Shown here: piece after piece, positions 31,634 to 40,474 of the stretch
Layout: each line of letters begins with the position of its first letter
Numbering within the stretch: the stretch's first letter is position 1
Source of the DNA: Paenibacillus faecalis
Lineage (GTDB): Bacteria > Bacillota > Bacilli > Paenibacillales > Paenibacillaceae
DNA: 60,539 bases
Assembly: GCF_900289175.1 (NCBI RefSeq)
Contig: NZ_LT985747.1
Span: 4,515,688 to 4,576,226 of the forward strand
Direction of reading: 5' to 3'
Notes under the pieces: generated by a model
What the model was told of the DNA's origin: nothing
Database searches by the model: none
Seen by the model: only the letters and a program-made list of their open reading frames with translations
Program-made: the position numbers and the translations under genes

Positions 31634-33307
31634 TCAACGCATCACGCGCATCGCCTTGAGCATCGCTGCCAGCGGTCCGCCGACCTTCGGCAGCATGCGA
31701 AGCTCCTCCTCTGTAAGGAGCTTCGTCAGCGCGGCGCCCGCCAGAAAGGCGCCGGCTCCGGCCGCAACACCTGCCAGGCTTGCGGCCGTGGCGATCAGAC
31801 GGCCGGAGGACAGCCCGGCCGCTGTCAGAATGCCGCTGGTCGCGCCTGCTGCGCCCCAGGCGGCAAGCGCCATCCCCGCGAGCATGAGCGCGGGTTTGGC
31901 GAGCAGATTCGCGGCGTCAAGCCGGACGCCGGTTGTGCGCAGCAGCATGGCCACGTTTAGCGCGGCGGCGGTAAAGTGCGCGGCCACGCCGGCAACAGCT
32001 GCGCCGGCAATGCCCCAATGGGGCACCAGCAGCAGGTTAAGCACCAGCTTGAGCAAAGCTCCCGCCAGCAAGTGAACCGCTGGAGCCCTCACGATGCCAA
32101 TGCCTTGCAAAAGCGCTGCCGAGATAATACTAACCGTGCCCCCGGCTGCCGTAAAAGCAATCCAGCGCATCACGCTGCTGCCTCTAGCGTCCTGATACAG
32201 CATAACATTGATCGGTTCAGCCAGCACAGCAAGCCCTACAGATGCTGCCAGACCTAGCAGCCAGAACCAGCGCAGTGCCAAACGGCACTGGTTCACCACT
32301 TGCTGTCTTTCACCTTTAAATTTAGCTTCCGCCAAGGCAGGGATGAACAGTACCGATAAAGACGTAGCCATCATCGTCACAAGCTGTACCAGCGGAAGGC
32401 CCCGATTGTATATGCCGAATTCAGCCATCACGGTTTCAAATGGCTGACCGGCGTCTTTCAGCAGCCTCGGCACCGTAAACGTATCTACAAGACCGATTAA
32501 GTGTACAGCAAGCGCGCTTAAGCATATTGGTACGGCATAGAAAACCATACGCCGGAGCATCTTACCGTATCCTTCCCGGACTTCAGGCAGTTCTGAAAGA
32601 CTCCCGCCGTTCACATGGGCATGTCCCGAATCTTTACGCGCTCTTGTCATCCTGACCGAGGAAGCATGTTTACGAAAGTAGAGCACCATTACAATTAATC
32701 CAGCGGCTCCACCAGCTGCCGATCCAAACAGCGCACCAGCTGCTATTTGCTCAATGCCAGCCCCGACACCAGTCATATACAGCAATAAACCGATCATGAC
32801 AGCCACACGAACGCTCTGCTCTACAATTTGTGATACCGCTGTCGGCACCATATTGTGGAGACCCTGAAAATATCCGCGCAGAAGGGCCATCCACGGCACA
32901 AACATCAAAGCCAAGGATGCACTGCGAAGCGCAGGTACAACATGATCATCTCCGATCCACCGTCCAATCTGTGGAGCGCCAAAATACATGGCGATCCCCA
33001 AGACCAACCCGAACAAAACAAGCGCAGCCGTCGAAATTCGAAGCATTCTCCGACTCTCATCCAGCCGCCCCGCTGCCTCATATTCAGCCACGTACTTGGA
33101 TAAAGCAGCCGGAAAACCGGCTACGGCGATCGTAATGATCATCATGTATATCGGATATATCGTATTATAAATGCCGAAGACGGCATCGCCGCCCATATTT
33201 TGCAGCGGTATTTTTTGCAGTGTTCCAACCAGCTTGGAGATGATCGTTGCTGTACTAAGAATAAACGCCCCTTGAAGAAGCCTTGACCCTGATTCCGTAG
33301 GTTTCAT
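31634..33307 (-). CDS. yabM: MATE/MOP-superfamily polysaccharide transporter (YabM/SpoVB-like)
   Basis: An integral membrane flippase-type protein, 557 residues from ATG 33307 with AAGGA upstream; upstream in-frame starts would add a hydrophilic extension unlike the family. It has about 14 predicted membrane helices. The typical N-terminus is RLLQGAFILSTATIISKLVGTLQKIPLQNMGGD (quoted piecewise), then IYNTIYPIYMMIITIAVAGF. Relatives include SpoVB and MurJ, which move lipid-linked wall precursors; the exact cargo is unknown. The last third of the gene (about 31640-32100) is strikingly more GC-rich and Ala-rich than the rest. Confidence 0.9.
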   Translation of the reverse strand: MKPTESGSRLLQGAFILSTATIISKLVGTLQKIPLQNMGGDAVFGIYNTIYPIYMMIITIAVAGFPAALSKYVAEYEAAGRLDESRRMLRISTAALVLFGLVLGIAMYFGAPQIGRWIGDDHVVPALRSASLALMFVPWMALLRGYFQGLHNMVPTAVSQIVEQSVRVAVMIGLLLYMTGVGAGIEQIAAGALFGSAAGGAAGLIVMVLYFRKHASSVRMTRARKDSGHAHVNGGSLSELPEVREGYGKMLRRMVFYAVPICLSALAVHLIGLVDTFTVPRLLKDAGQPFETVMAEFGIYNRGLPLVQLVTMMATSLSVLFIPALAEAKFKGERQQVVNQCRLALRWFWLLGLAASVGLAVLAEPINVMLYQDARGSSVMRWIAFTAAGGTVSIISAALLQGIGIVRAPAVHLLAGALLKLVLNLLLVPHWGIAGAAVAGVAAHFTAAALNVAMLLRTTGVRLDAANLLAKPALMLAGMALAAWGAAGATSGILTAAGLSSGRLIATAASLAGVAAGAGAFLAGAALTKLLTEEELRMLPKVGGPLAAMLKAMRVMR

Positions 33308-33430
33308 TGTGTAACCATTCCTTGCCTTATCCCGTTTAACAGGTAACATTGATACCCCATTATAACCGGAATGAGAGCACGGACTCAAAAATACACTTTT
33401 CTTCCGACTTCGCGAACCTTGGATTTGCGG

Positions 33431-33483
33431 AAAAAAACTCCCGTTGATGTTCGGACGCACAGGGCCCGAAGATCAGCGGGAGT
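33431..33483 (-). terminator. rho-independent terminator of spoVT
   Basis: On the minus strand ACTCCCGCTGAT and ATCAACGGGAGT form a long stem with an inner CGG-rich hairpin, followed by seven T. It lies about 35 bp after the spoVT stop. Confidence 0.92.
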
Positions 33484-33516
33484 AAGAAATAGCTTTATAC
33501 GGAAAGGAGCAAAGCT

Positions 33517-34059
33517 TTATTGCTCCATTTGCTTGCCAAGAAATGCAGCGGCTGTCTCTGCCATCTTCACTTCCATTTGGCCCATCGTAACCGATTCATC
33601 TTTGCTAAGAAGCAATACGCAGCCGATTGGATCTCCCCCTGTAACGATCGGAGCCGCTACAAAGCTGGAAAATTCCTCAGGCGAATCTTTACTGATCTCA
33701 TACGTACCTTTATTCTCTTCCAACACAGTCTTACGGTTTTCCATACAATTTTCAAGCAGATTGCCGATTGGCTTGTCCAAATATTCTTTCTTGGAACCCC
33801 CGGCTACAGCGATAAAGGTATCACGATCGGAAATAATCGTAATATGGCTTGTGCTTTCGTATAAAGATTCGGCGTACTCCTTGGCGAAGTCACCTAATTC
33901 ACCGATTGGAGAATATTTTTTTAGTATTACTTCCCCATCCCGGTCAACGAAAATCTCAAGCGGATCTCCTTCACGGATTCGCAGTGTGCGTCTAATTTCT
34001 TTTGGGATGACCACGCGCCCGAGGTCATCTATACGGCGGACGATTCCAGTAGCTTTCAT
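33517..34059 (-). CDS. spoVT: stage V sporulation protein T (AbrB-type forespore regulator)
   Basis: A DNA-binding regulator that tunes sigma-G genes in the forespore. The 180-residue protein has an N-terminal AbrB swapped-hairpin domain (about 1-50) with MKATGIVRRIDDLGRVVIPK. A C-terminal GAF-like domain follows (about 60-178), with ITIISDRDTFIAVAGGSKKE and FVAAPIVTGGDPIGCVLL. Length matches B. subtilis SpoVT. A candidate sigma-G promoter lies about 90 bp upstream and a strong terminator follows. The AbrB domain is about half identical to the abrB product at 53550. Confidence 0.95.
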   Translation of the reverse strand: MKATGIVRRIDDLGRVVIPKEIRRTLRIREGDPLEIFVDRDGEVILKKYSPIGELGDFAKEYAESLYESTSHITIISDRDTFIAVAGGSKKEYLDKPIGNLLENCMENRKTVLEENKGTYEISKDSPEEFSSFVAAPIVTGGDPIGCVLLLSKDESVTMGQMEVKMAETAAAFLGKQMEQ

Positions 34060-34153
34060 TTACATGTTGCCCCACTTTCTTAAGAAGATTTTTCAACTAC
34101 TGATCGATACGGGAAGAGGATGTCCCCAGGTATATAAGTGTAATGTCTGACCA

Positions 34154-34183
34154 TAGTATTCTTCCTTTCCCATATCCTTATAC
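34154..34183 (-). promoter_or_regulatory. candidate sigma-G promoter of spoVT
   Basis: On the minus strand GTATA (34179-34183), 18 bp, AATACTA (34154-34160), against the sigma-G pattern GHATR-N17/18-CATNHTA. Only the first -10 base differs. B. subtilis spoVT is sigma-G dependent, which supports the call. Confidence 0.45.
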
Positions 34184-34272
34184 ATGCTCAGCCCTATATT
34201 GGTTGCGAAAGATTCGCTTCCTTATTACACCAATGAGGAAATTCCTCTTTTCAATGATTGATTCGGTCCGCT

Positions 34273-35415
34273 TTATTTTCCGGTATCTTCCGTTTTCTTG
34301 CTGTCTTCTGTCTGCTTGTTATCCTCTGTTTGCTTGTTGTCCTTAGCTTCTTTATCTTTTGTAGCATCTGTCTCTGCAGCGTCTTTGTCCTGGTTTCCTT
34401 CTCCCTTGTTCTCACCTTCAGCAGCCGGTTCGTCAGGAGTTTCACTCTTTGGAAGGTCCATGCTTTCAATCAGACCGTTCAACTCATCCTTCATGAAAGC
34501 GTCAATTTTTTCCGCAGCCAATTTATTATGAATTTCTTCTTTCGAGGTTTCGTTTAACGTATCGAAGGTGACTTCCTTACGGTCTTCAACCTTCATGACA
34601 TGGTAACCGTAGCTTGTTTCGACAGGCTCGCTAATCTTGTTCAACGGGAGCGTCAAGGCTTGTTCTTTAAACTCAGGTACCCATGTACGGACTTCTGTGT
34701 TCTCATACAAGCCGCCCTTCTCCTTGGAGCCAGGGTCCTCCGAATATTCCTTGGCAATTTTGGTGAAGTCCTCACCCTTGTCCAATTTAGATTTAACCTC
34801 ATTAGCCAGTTTTAAAGCATCTTCTTTCGAGCGCTCCTTACCTTCAGGATCGGTAAAGCCGATCAAGACATGACGGACACTGGCCAATGTGTAGTCCATC
34901 TTATTGCTTTCAAAATCTTTCTTAATATCCTCTTCCGTAACTTTGTTCTTCTGGTCCTCCATTACGGTAATAACACGAAGCATATAGTCCTTAAAGTCCT
35001 GCTCCGTCAGCTGTTGAGCTTTCAGAGCTTCCTTGAACTGATCTTCACCAAACTTATCATTATAAAGCTTCAGCATATCATTCGTTTGCTTCTCGGCCTC
35101 TTTCTTCGCCTCTTCGCCTGCTTTGGAATACAGATACTCGTAGACAACACCCTGCTTAGCCAAATATTCCTTGAATTGGTCTATTTCCATAAGCTGTGCC
35201 ATCTGCGGAGACATGAATTTTATCATCCGTTGTTCCAGCTCAAATTCCTTTTCGGTAATTTCCCCGCCCTTGTATTTAACTACGACTTTACTGTCGTCCT
35301 TCTGTGCTTCTTTGCTATTCGTGTCGTCCCCGCATGCTGCGAGAACCGACATGGACATTACCACAGCCAGCGATACGACAATCGTTTTCCATGCCTTTTT
35401 ATTTCTTGATGGCAT
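34273..35415 (-). CDS. PrsA-like foldase lipoprotein (PpiC domain)
   Basis: Probable extracytoplasmic lipoprotein foldase, 380 residues from ATG 35415 (SD AGGGAG). A signal peptide (about 1-27) ends in the lipobox LAAC, with the lipidated Cys at about residue 28. A helical chaperone region (about 40-190) precedes a PpiC/parvulin domain (about 195-285) with VRHVLIGF, DPGSKEKGGLYENT and SYGYHVMKVEDRK. The last about 50 residues are a charged low-complexity tail with repeated KQTED units. It starts inside the last codons of mfd (17-bp overlap), so it is coupled to mfd, unlike B. subtilis prsA. Confidence 0.88.
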   Translation of the reverse strand: MPSRNKKAWKTIVVSLAVVMSMSVLAACGDDTNSKEAQKDDSKVVVKYKGGEITEKEFELEQRMIKFMSPQMAQLMEIDQFKEYLAKQGVVYEYLYSKAGEEAKKEAEKQTNDMLKLYNDKFGEDQFKEALKAQQLTEQDFKDYMLRVITVMEDQKNKVTEEDIKKDFESNKMDYTLASVRHVLIGFTDPEGKERSKEDALKLANEVKSKLDKGEDFTKIAKEYSEDPGSKEKGGLYENTEVRTWVPEFKEQALTLPLNKISEPVETSYGYHVMKVEDRKEVTFDTLNETSKEEIHNKLAAEKIDAFMKDELNGLIESMDLPKSETPDEPAAEGENKGEGNQDKDAAETDATKDKEAKDNKQTEDNKQTEDSKKTEDTGK

Positions 35416-38400
35416 TTTGTAAATCTCCCTTCCGGTTGAATGGCTCTTTAGCGGCCTCAAGAAACTGCTCCAGCAGTTCCAGCAACTGTTGATCTGAAAG
35501 GCCCTTGCCTTTAAGACGAATCAGCATGTTTTGGCCTTGTTCAAATTGTACACGTCTTTCAAACAGATTTCCAATTTGCGCGAGCTTTGTTGTATTAACT
35601 ATTTTATCCTGTCCTTCATAAAACTGCAAAAGTATGTCGTCTCCACGTTGAGTAATCGAATCGATTCCGTACATCCGTCCAAATACTTTCAACCGTGAAA
35701 CAGCAAGCAGGTTTTGTACCGCCTGCGGCAACTCGCCGAACCGGTCGAGCAATTCATCTTCAAGTTCGGCTGCCTCATCGAATGAAGACACAACAGCCAC
35801 TTTCTTATAGATCTCAATTTTCTGAATACTGTCGTAAATATAGTCTGATGGCAGATAAGCATCAATTCCAAGATCTATCGATGTGTTCCAATCCTGTGAC
35901 AGCACTTCCTGCTCACCCAGCATGGATACTTTGCGTTTTTGAATTTCTTCAGCGAGCATTTGTGAGTACAGATCAAAACCGACGGAGGCAATAAATCCGT
36001 GCTGTTCAGCACCAAGCAAATTTCCGGCTCCACGAATAGACAAATCGCGCATCGCAATTTTGAATCCAGAGCCAAGCTCTGTAAATTCCTTAATAGACTG
36101 AAGGCGTTTCTCAGCAACTTCGGCCAGTACTTTGTCGCGCTGATATGTGAAATAAGCGTACGCAATCCGATTGGATCGACCAACCCGGCCGCGCAGCTGA
36201 TACAGCTGAGAAAGCCCCATTTTGTCCGCATCATGTACAATCAGTGTGTTTACATTCGGAATATCTACACCGGTTTCAATAATGCTTGTACTCACAAGCA
36301 CATCGAATTCACCATCGAGAAAGTCCAGAATCGTCTTCTCCAGCTCTGTTTCCGACATTTGACCGTGGCCAACCCCTACCCTGGCCTCCGGAACAAGCAT
36401 GGAGATTTGAGCAGCCATTTCCTGAATGCCTTGTACCCGATTGAAAAGATAATATACTTGTCCTCCACGGGCCAGCTCCCGCTCAATCGCCTCTCTCACA
36501 AGCGTCTGACTATGCTCAACAACATAGGTCTGAACCGGGAAACGGTTTTCCGGCGGGGTTTCAATAACGGACAAATCCCGTACGCCGAGCATCGACATAT
36601 GAAGTGTACGTGGAATCGGCGTTGCTGTCAGTGTCAGCACGTCCACATTCGTCTTCAGGCGTTTCAGCTTCTCCTTGTGAGATACGCCAAATCGCTGCTC
36701 TTCATCAACGATAAGCAGTCCTAGATCTTTAAAGACCAGATCCTGTGACAGCAAGCGATGCGTACCGATCAAAATATCAACCGTTCCTTGCTTCACCTTT
36801 TTAATGGTCTCATTCTGTTCCTTGCGACTGCGGAAACGGCTCAACACTTGAATATTGATCGGATAATTGGCAAACCTCTCCCGGAACGTCTCATAGTGCT
36901 GCTGAGCCAAAATCGTTGTCGGCACCAACACTGCCACCTGTTTGCCTTCAATAGCCGCTTTAAAAGCAGCGCGGACTGCAACCTCAGTCTTCCCGTAGCC
37001 TACATCACCACAGAGCAGTCTGTCCATCGGACGGTTTTTCTCCATATCCCTCTTGATTTCCTCAATCGCTCGGAGCTGATCCTCGGTTTCTTCATAAGGG
37101 AATAAATCTTCAAATTCCTTCTGCTCTGGCGTATCCTTCTCAAAGGCATAACCCGGCGCAGATTGACGGGCAGCATACAGCTTGATCAGATCATCCGCGA
37201 TGTCCTGAACGGAAGAACGAACCTTGTTCTTGACACGGTTCCATTCATTACCGCCAAGCTTGTAAATCTTCGGCTCTTTATCCTCTGAACCGACATATTT
37301 CTGAATGAGGTCAATCTGCTCGATCGGTACGGACAATTTGTCACTTCCGGCATAGAGAATATGCATGTAATCCTTATGAATGCCGTTAATCTCAAGCGTT
37401 CCGATCCCTACATATTTCCCGATACCGTGATTTTGGTGCACAACATAGTCGCCGACCTTCAGCTCGGTATAGCTTTTAATGCGCTCGGCGTTGTCCATTT
37501 TTTTGCTGCTCTTCCGCGTTTTTCTCTGCTTTGAAGAGAACATTTCCGCTTCCGTAATCACCGCGACATGCACCGACGGCATTTCAAAACCGTTTTGCAA
37601 ACTACCCTCGAGCATTACAGGTTCTTCGATCCCATAATCATCGAGAACCCGTCTCATTCGATTCATTCGCTCTGTACCGCTGGCCAGCATCATGACCTTC
37701 ACACCAGATTTATGCCAGCGTTCCATCTCGGCTTTAAGTACATTCATCTGTCCGTGGAAATCCTGCATCCCTCGCGTAATAAAATTGACGATATTTTGCG
37801 GCTGAGTTTTGGGAATCTGCCGTAAAAATATCGAAATAAGCAATGTCTGAAACCGATGCTGGTACATGATCTCATCACTGTCTAGCGAAATATCAAGATC
37901 CGGCAATGTCTTGCCATTTTGCATCAAATGCAAATTCCACTCGGCCTCGTCCCGCTCCAGCTGTCTGGCGGTTTCAAGTAGACGTGTAGGCTCATCCATC
38001 ACAAGCAGCGTATCTTCAGGCATGTAATCAAATAAATGGGCCTTCTCGGGATACAAAAGAGAGATATATTTATAGATTTCAGGAAAATACACACGTTCCC
38101 GAAGCATCTCCAGTTCGCGGTTGATCTCCTCACGCAAACGAAGCTTTGCCTGCCTGTCGGTCATTCTTTCCAGCTGAGTCTCCAGCATTCTTGAAATAAT
38201 ACCTGCTGCATGGCTCAGTCGCTCCGTATCTGCAATAATTTCTTTACATGGGGTAATCACGACTTCTTTGACTTTATCAATGGAGCGCTGATCTGACGGG
38301 TCAAAGGTACGGATAGAGTCAATGTCCTCATCAAACAGCTCCACTCTGTAAGCCAAATCTGAAGTCATCGGATAAAAGTCGATGATTCCGCCCCGGACGC

Positions 38401-38935
38401 TCATTTCACCGCGGCTCTCTACCCGCTCTACACGCTCATATCCAAGCTCGATCATTCGGCTTAAAAAAGATTCCAGTTCAAGCGTACCTCCATCTTTTAA
38501 CACAAGCCGAGCGTTGGCCATAACTTCCGGGGCCGGCAGCAGACGACGTACACCGGAAAACGGCGCAACAACAATACCCCGGAATCCGCGTGCACAGTGG
38601 TGAAGTACTTCAATCCGCTGAGCGAGGGTCTCCGGGCTAGAAACCGCTGACTCCGCTGCCACGAGCTCATTGGCCGGATACAGCAAAACCTGATCTGCAG
38701 ACAAAATCTCCTGCAGATCATCTGCAATCTTTTGCGCCGAGAACATATTATGCGTGATAACAAGCAGCGGACGCTGCTGATCCTGGTACAAGGCGGCCAT
38801 CAAGATCTGCCGGGATGAACCGGATAGTCCTGAAATAAGCTGTTCTCTCATACCGGCTGATGTACCGGCAGCAATAGATTTAAAGTCTGAATCTTCCGAA
38901 AAGACGTCTATTAATGCTTGTAACAAAGGGGGCAC
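35399..38935 (-). CDS. mfd: transcription-repair coupling factor Mfd
   Basis: Removes RNA polymerase stalled at lesions and recruits UvrA. The 1178-residue protein has the UvrB-like N-terminal modules (about 1-340), the RNA polymerase interaction domain (about 495-560, with VGDYVVHQNHGIGKYVGIGT) and the RecG-like translocase (about 610-960). In the translocase, CGDVGYGKTEVAVRAAFKA is Walker A, DEEQRFG is the DEEQ box, and LTATPIPRTL and QLRGRVGRS are helicase motifs. The C-terminal domain (about 1010-1160) follows. A GTG start is annotated, with a TTG three codons later nearly as good. Fin lies upstream. Confidence 0.97.
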   Translation of the reverse strand: MPPLLQALIDVFSEDSDFKSIAAGTSAGMREQLISGLSGSSRQILMAALYQDQQRPLLVITHNMFSAQKIADDLQEILSADQVLLYPANELVAAESAVSSPETLAQRIEVLHHCARGFRGIVVAPFSGVRRLLPAPEVMANARLVLKDGGTLELESFLSRMIELGYERVERVESRGEMSVRGGIIDFYPMTSDLAYRVELFDEDIDSIRTFDPSDQRSIDKVKEVVITPCKEIIADTERLSHAAGIISRMLETQLERMTDRQAKLRLREEINRELEMLRERVYFPEIYKYISLLYPEKAHLFDYMPEDTLLVMDEPTRLLETARQLERDEAEWNLHLMQNGKTLPDLDISLDSDEIMYQHRFQTLLISIFLRQIPKTQPQNIVNFITRGMQDFHGQMNVLKAEMERWHKSGVKVMMLASGTERMNRMRRVLDDYGIEEPVMLEGSLQNGFEMPSVHVAVITEAEMFSSKQRKTRKSSKKMDNAERIKSYTELKVGDYVVHQNHGIGKYVGIGTLEINGIHKDYMHILYAGSDKLSVPIEQIDLIQKYVGSEDKEPKIYKLGGNEWNRVKNKVRSSVQDIADDLIKLYAARQSAPGYAFEKDTPEQKEFEDLFPYEETEDQLRAIEEIKRDMEKNRPMDRLLCGDVGYGKTEVAVRAAFKAAIEGKQVAVLVPTTILAQQHYETFRERFANYPINIQVLSRFRSRKEQNETIKKVKQGTVDILIGTHRLLSQDLVFKDLGLLIVDEEQRFGVSHKEKLKRLKTNVDVLTLTATPIPRTLHMSMLGVRDLSVIETPPENRFPVQTYVVEHSQTLVREAIERELARGGQVYYLFNRVQGIQEMAAQISMLVPEARVGVGHGQMSETELEKTILDFLDGEFDVLVSTSIIETGVDIPNVNTLIVHDADKMGLSQLYQLRGRVGRSNRIAYAYFTYQRDKVLAEVAEKRLQSIKEFTELGSGFKIAMRDLSIRGAGNLLGAEQHGFIASVGFDLYSQMLAEEIQKRKVSMLGEQEVLSQDWNTSIDLGIDAYLPSDYIYDSIQKIEIYKKVAVVSSFDEAAELEDELLDRFGELPQAVQNLLAVSRLKVFGRMYGIDSITQRGDDILLQFYEGQDKIVNTTKLAQIGNLFERRVQFEQGQNMLIRLKGKGLSDQQLLELLEQFLEAAKEPFNRKGDLQNAIKK

Positions 38936-38972
38936 CTCTCTTATACAACATATAAATTTAAGGAAAACGTGT

Positions 38973-39005
38973 AATCGAAAAGAAGCCTCAGCAAACTGCC
39001 AAGGC
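38973..39005 (-). terminator. rho-independent terminator of fin
   Basis: On the minus strand AGCCTTGG / CTGAGGCT (with G-U) around a 7-nt loop is followed by TCTTTTCG. It lies in the gap between fin and mfd. Confidence 0.65.
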
Positions 39006-39082
39006 TGGGGACGCGGCTGTTAGTTCACCACGCTTACATCCTTCTCACGTTACACCCGTGCTATCAATTGTCAAAGGCTATC

Positions 39083-39313
39083 CTACTGAAGAGGATTAGA
39101 CAACAAGCTAAGTTCCGGATGACTTTCCAGTGCATCCCTGCAGTGTTCACAGGTCACACGCACCATAATGTCTCCGTTAAAATCATACGCTATTATATCC
39201 TTGCGCTCCTCGGGGGTCAAGGAATCGAAGCCAAGCTGAGACTCCGAAATCTCGTTTGATTCAATTCGCCCCTGAAAAGCCCGGCAATGTCTGCAAATGT
39301 AATTTATAGCCAT
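39083..39313 (-). CDS. fin: anti-sigma-F factor Fin (YabK)
   Basis: Inhibits sigma-F RNA polymerase late in the forespore and helps the switch to sigma-G. The 76-residue protein equals B. subtilis Fin in length. It has two CxxC knuckles, YICRHCR (about 5-11) and VTCEHCRDAL (about 52-61), that bind zinc, and the conserved ESQLGFDSLTPEERKDIIAY centre. The second of two ATGs (39313) is six bases from AGGAGG. A sigma-F-like -10 lies upstream. It precedes mfd as in B. subtilis. Confidence 0.92.
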   Translation of the reverse strand: MAINYICRHCRAFQGRIESNEISESQLGFDSLTPEERKDIIAYDFNGDIMVRVTCEHCRDALESHPELSLLSNPLQ

Positions 39314-39343
39314 CATATGCCTCCTGAAGGTCTTTTATTCCTT

Positions 39344-39373
39344 CAGTATGCCCGGCTTCAGACCCTTTCAGAC
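39344..39373 (-). promoter_or_regulatory. candidate sigma-F promoter of fin
   Basis: On the minus strand the -10 GGGCATACTG (39344-39353) matches the sigma-F pattern GGNNANANTR at every fixed position. The -35 15 bp upstream (GTCTG, 39369-39373) is weaker. A CTGAAGG/CCTTCAG inverted repeat (39324-39346) overlaps the -10 and the likely start point. Confidence 0.45.
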
Positions 39374-39448
39374 GGCCTTTCTCAGCAGATGCTTATTAGC
39401 CGTTTTGAGGCGAAGTCGGCGGGCGGGTGCAGATTTGACGTTTGCAAG

Positions 39449-40009
39449 TTAACCGTTAAATTTTTGCATCGTTTGATCAAATGTATGATCCAGGCAATAT
39501 TCGAGAGCGTCACAGGTGTTCTCTATCATATTTTGTAACAGATCACGTTCTTTTCTCGGAAATTTACCCAGTACGTAATCAACGACGGCAAATCCGGGCT
39601 CAGGCCGGGAGATTCCCATTCTTATCCGATTGAATGTTTGCGTTCCTGTATGCTGTATAATCGACTTGATTCCGTTATGTCCCCCAGCACTTCCTTGATA
39701 TCTTAAACGGATTCTGCCCACTTCTGTATCCAGATCATCGTATACGACAACCATATCTTCCAAATCGACTTTATAGTAATCCATAAATGCCCGCACCGCT
39801 TCTCCTGACAGATTCATAAACGTCATAGGCTTGATTAAAACCACCTTTTTGCCGCCAATGAACCCTTCTGCAATGACCGATTTGCATTTGTTGTTATTAA
39901 ATTTCATTCCATGACGCTCCGCTAAAGCATCCAGTGTCATAAATCCGACATTATGGCGCGTCTTTTCATAAGCTGGACCAGGGTTACCCAATCCGACAAT
40001 CCATTTCAT
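39449..40009 (-). CDS. pth: peptidyl-tRNA hydrolase
   Basis: Cleaves peptidyl-tRNA released by abortive translation. The 186-residue protein from ATG 40009 (SD AAAGGAA) has family length; upstream in-frame residues are not homologous. The catalytic His is in KTRHNVGFM (about 20). GLGNPGPAYEKTRHN (about 6-20), VLIKPMTFMNLSGE (about 57-70) and DDLDTEVGRIRLRYQGSAGG (about 94-113) with the conserved Asp are intact. In B. subtilis the gene is also called spoVC. It lies between fin and a small plus-strand gene and is not continuous with prs. Confidence 0.95.
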   Translation of the reverse strand: MKWIVGLGNPGPAYEKTRHNVGFMTLDALAERHGMKFNNNKCKSVIAEGFIGGKKVVLIKPMTFMNLSGEAVRAFMDYYKVDLEDMVVVYDDLDTEVGRIRLRYQGSAGGHNGIKSIIQHTGTQTFNRIRMGISRPEPGFAVVDYVLGKFPRKERDLLQNMIENTCDALEYCLDHTFDQTMQKFNG

Positions 40010-40138
40010 CAGATATAATTTCCTTTCCGTATTTTTACTTTCTTCTTTACCGCTTTCTGAGTACAATATGAATACAATTGATTCAAGAACAGCTAAAGAA
40101 CTGTATTGATACCCTCATCATAAGAAGGTGGATTGGCA

Positions 40139-40339
40139 TTGAAAAATAATGAACAGAAATTAACGCATCAAAGCCACTTTCAATACCACATGAAGCACGC
40201 AATCCCGGTGCAAGTGTATAAGCGGGAATCTCATATGGAAGTTGGCCTGATTACAGCTGTTGACGCTCACTTTGTAGAAATTGAAGGCACTTTGTATAAT
40301 CGCAATTGCTTCACCTTCATCTCACGTCCTGGCTACTAA
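40139..40339 (+). CDS. small conserved-looking protein of unknown function
   Basis: A 66-residue plus-strand protein starting at TTG 40139, with AAGGTGG seven bases upstream; a TTG two codons earlier is possible. It is one of very few plus-strand genes in the window. The N-terminal third is polar (KNNEQKLTHQSHFQYHMKH), and the rest looks like a short beta-barrel: IPVQVYKRESHMEVGLITAV then DAHFVEIEGTLYNRNCFTFI. This pattern recalls Sm-like or DUF2642-type small proteins, some of them coat-associated, but I cannot assign it. It occupies the place where B. subtilis has ctc. Confidence 0.65.
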   Translation: MKNNEQKLTHQSHFQYHMKHAIPVQVYKRESHMEVGLITAVDAHFVEIEGTLYNRNCFTFISRPGY

Positions 40340-40416
40340 TGACCTATTACCTGAATTGTAAACGTTTTCCCTAAACTATTTTACGCTCAATAAACAAAAT
40401 GACACTATAGAAGGCA

Positions 40417-40451
40417 AGGGTTACATCTCCGTTAAGAGGAAACGTAACCCT
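40417..40451. terminator. candidate terminator between prs and the small plus-strand gene
   Basis: AGGGTTAC (40417-40424) and GTAACCCT (40444-40451) form an 8-bp stem around a 19-nt loop that may pair further. It lies 24 bp after the prs stop. T-runs are poor on both strands, so its strength is uncertain. Confidence 0.4.
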
Positions 40452-40474
40452 GCTGGACATAGAGCTATGAATTA

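Noticed and set aside
34226..34250. GAGGAAATTCCTC palindrome after the PrsA-like gene as a terminator
   Set aside because: The stem is short and lacks a T-run on the minus strand, so it does not qualify as an intrinsic terminator.
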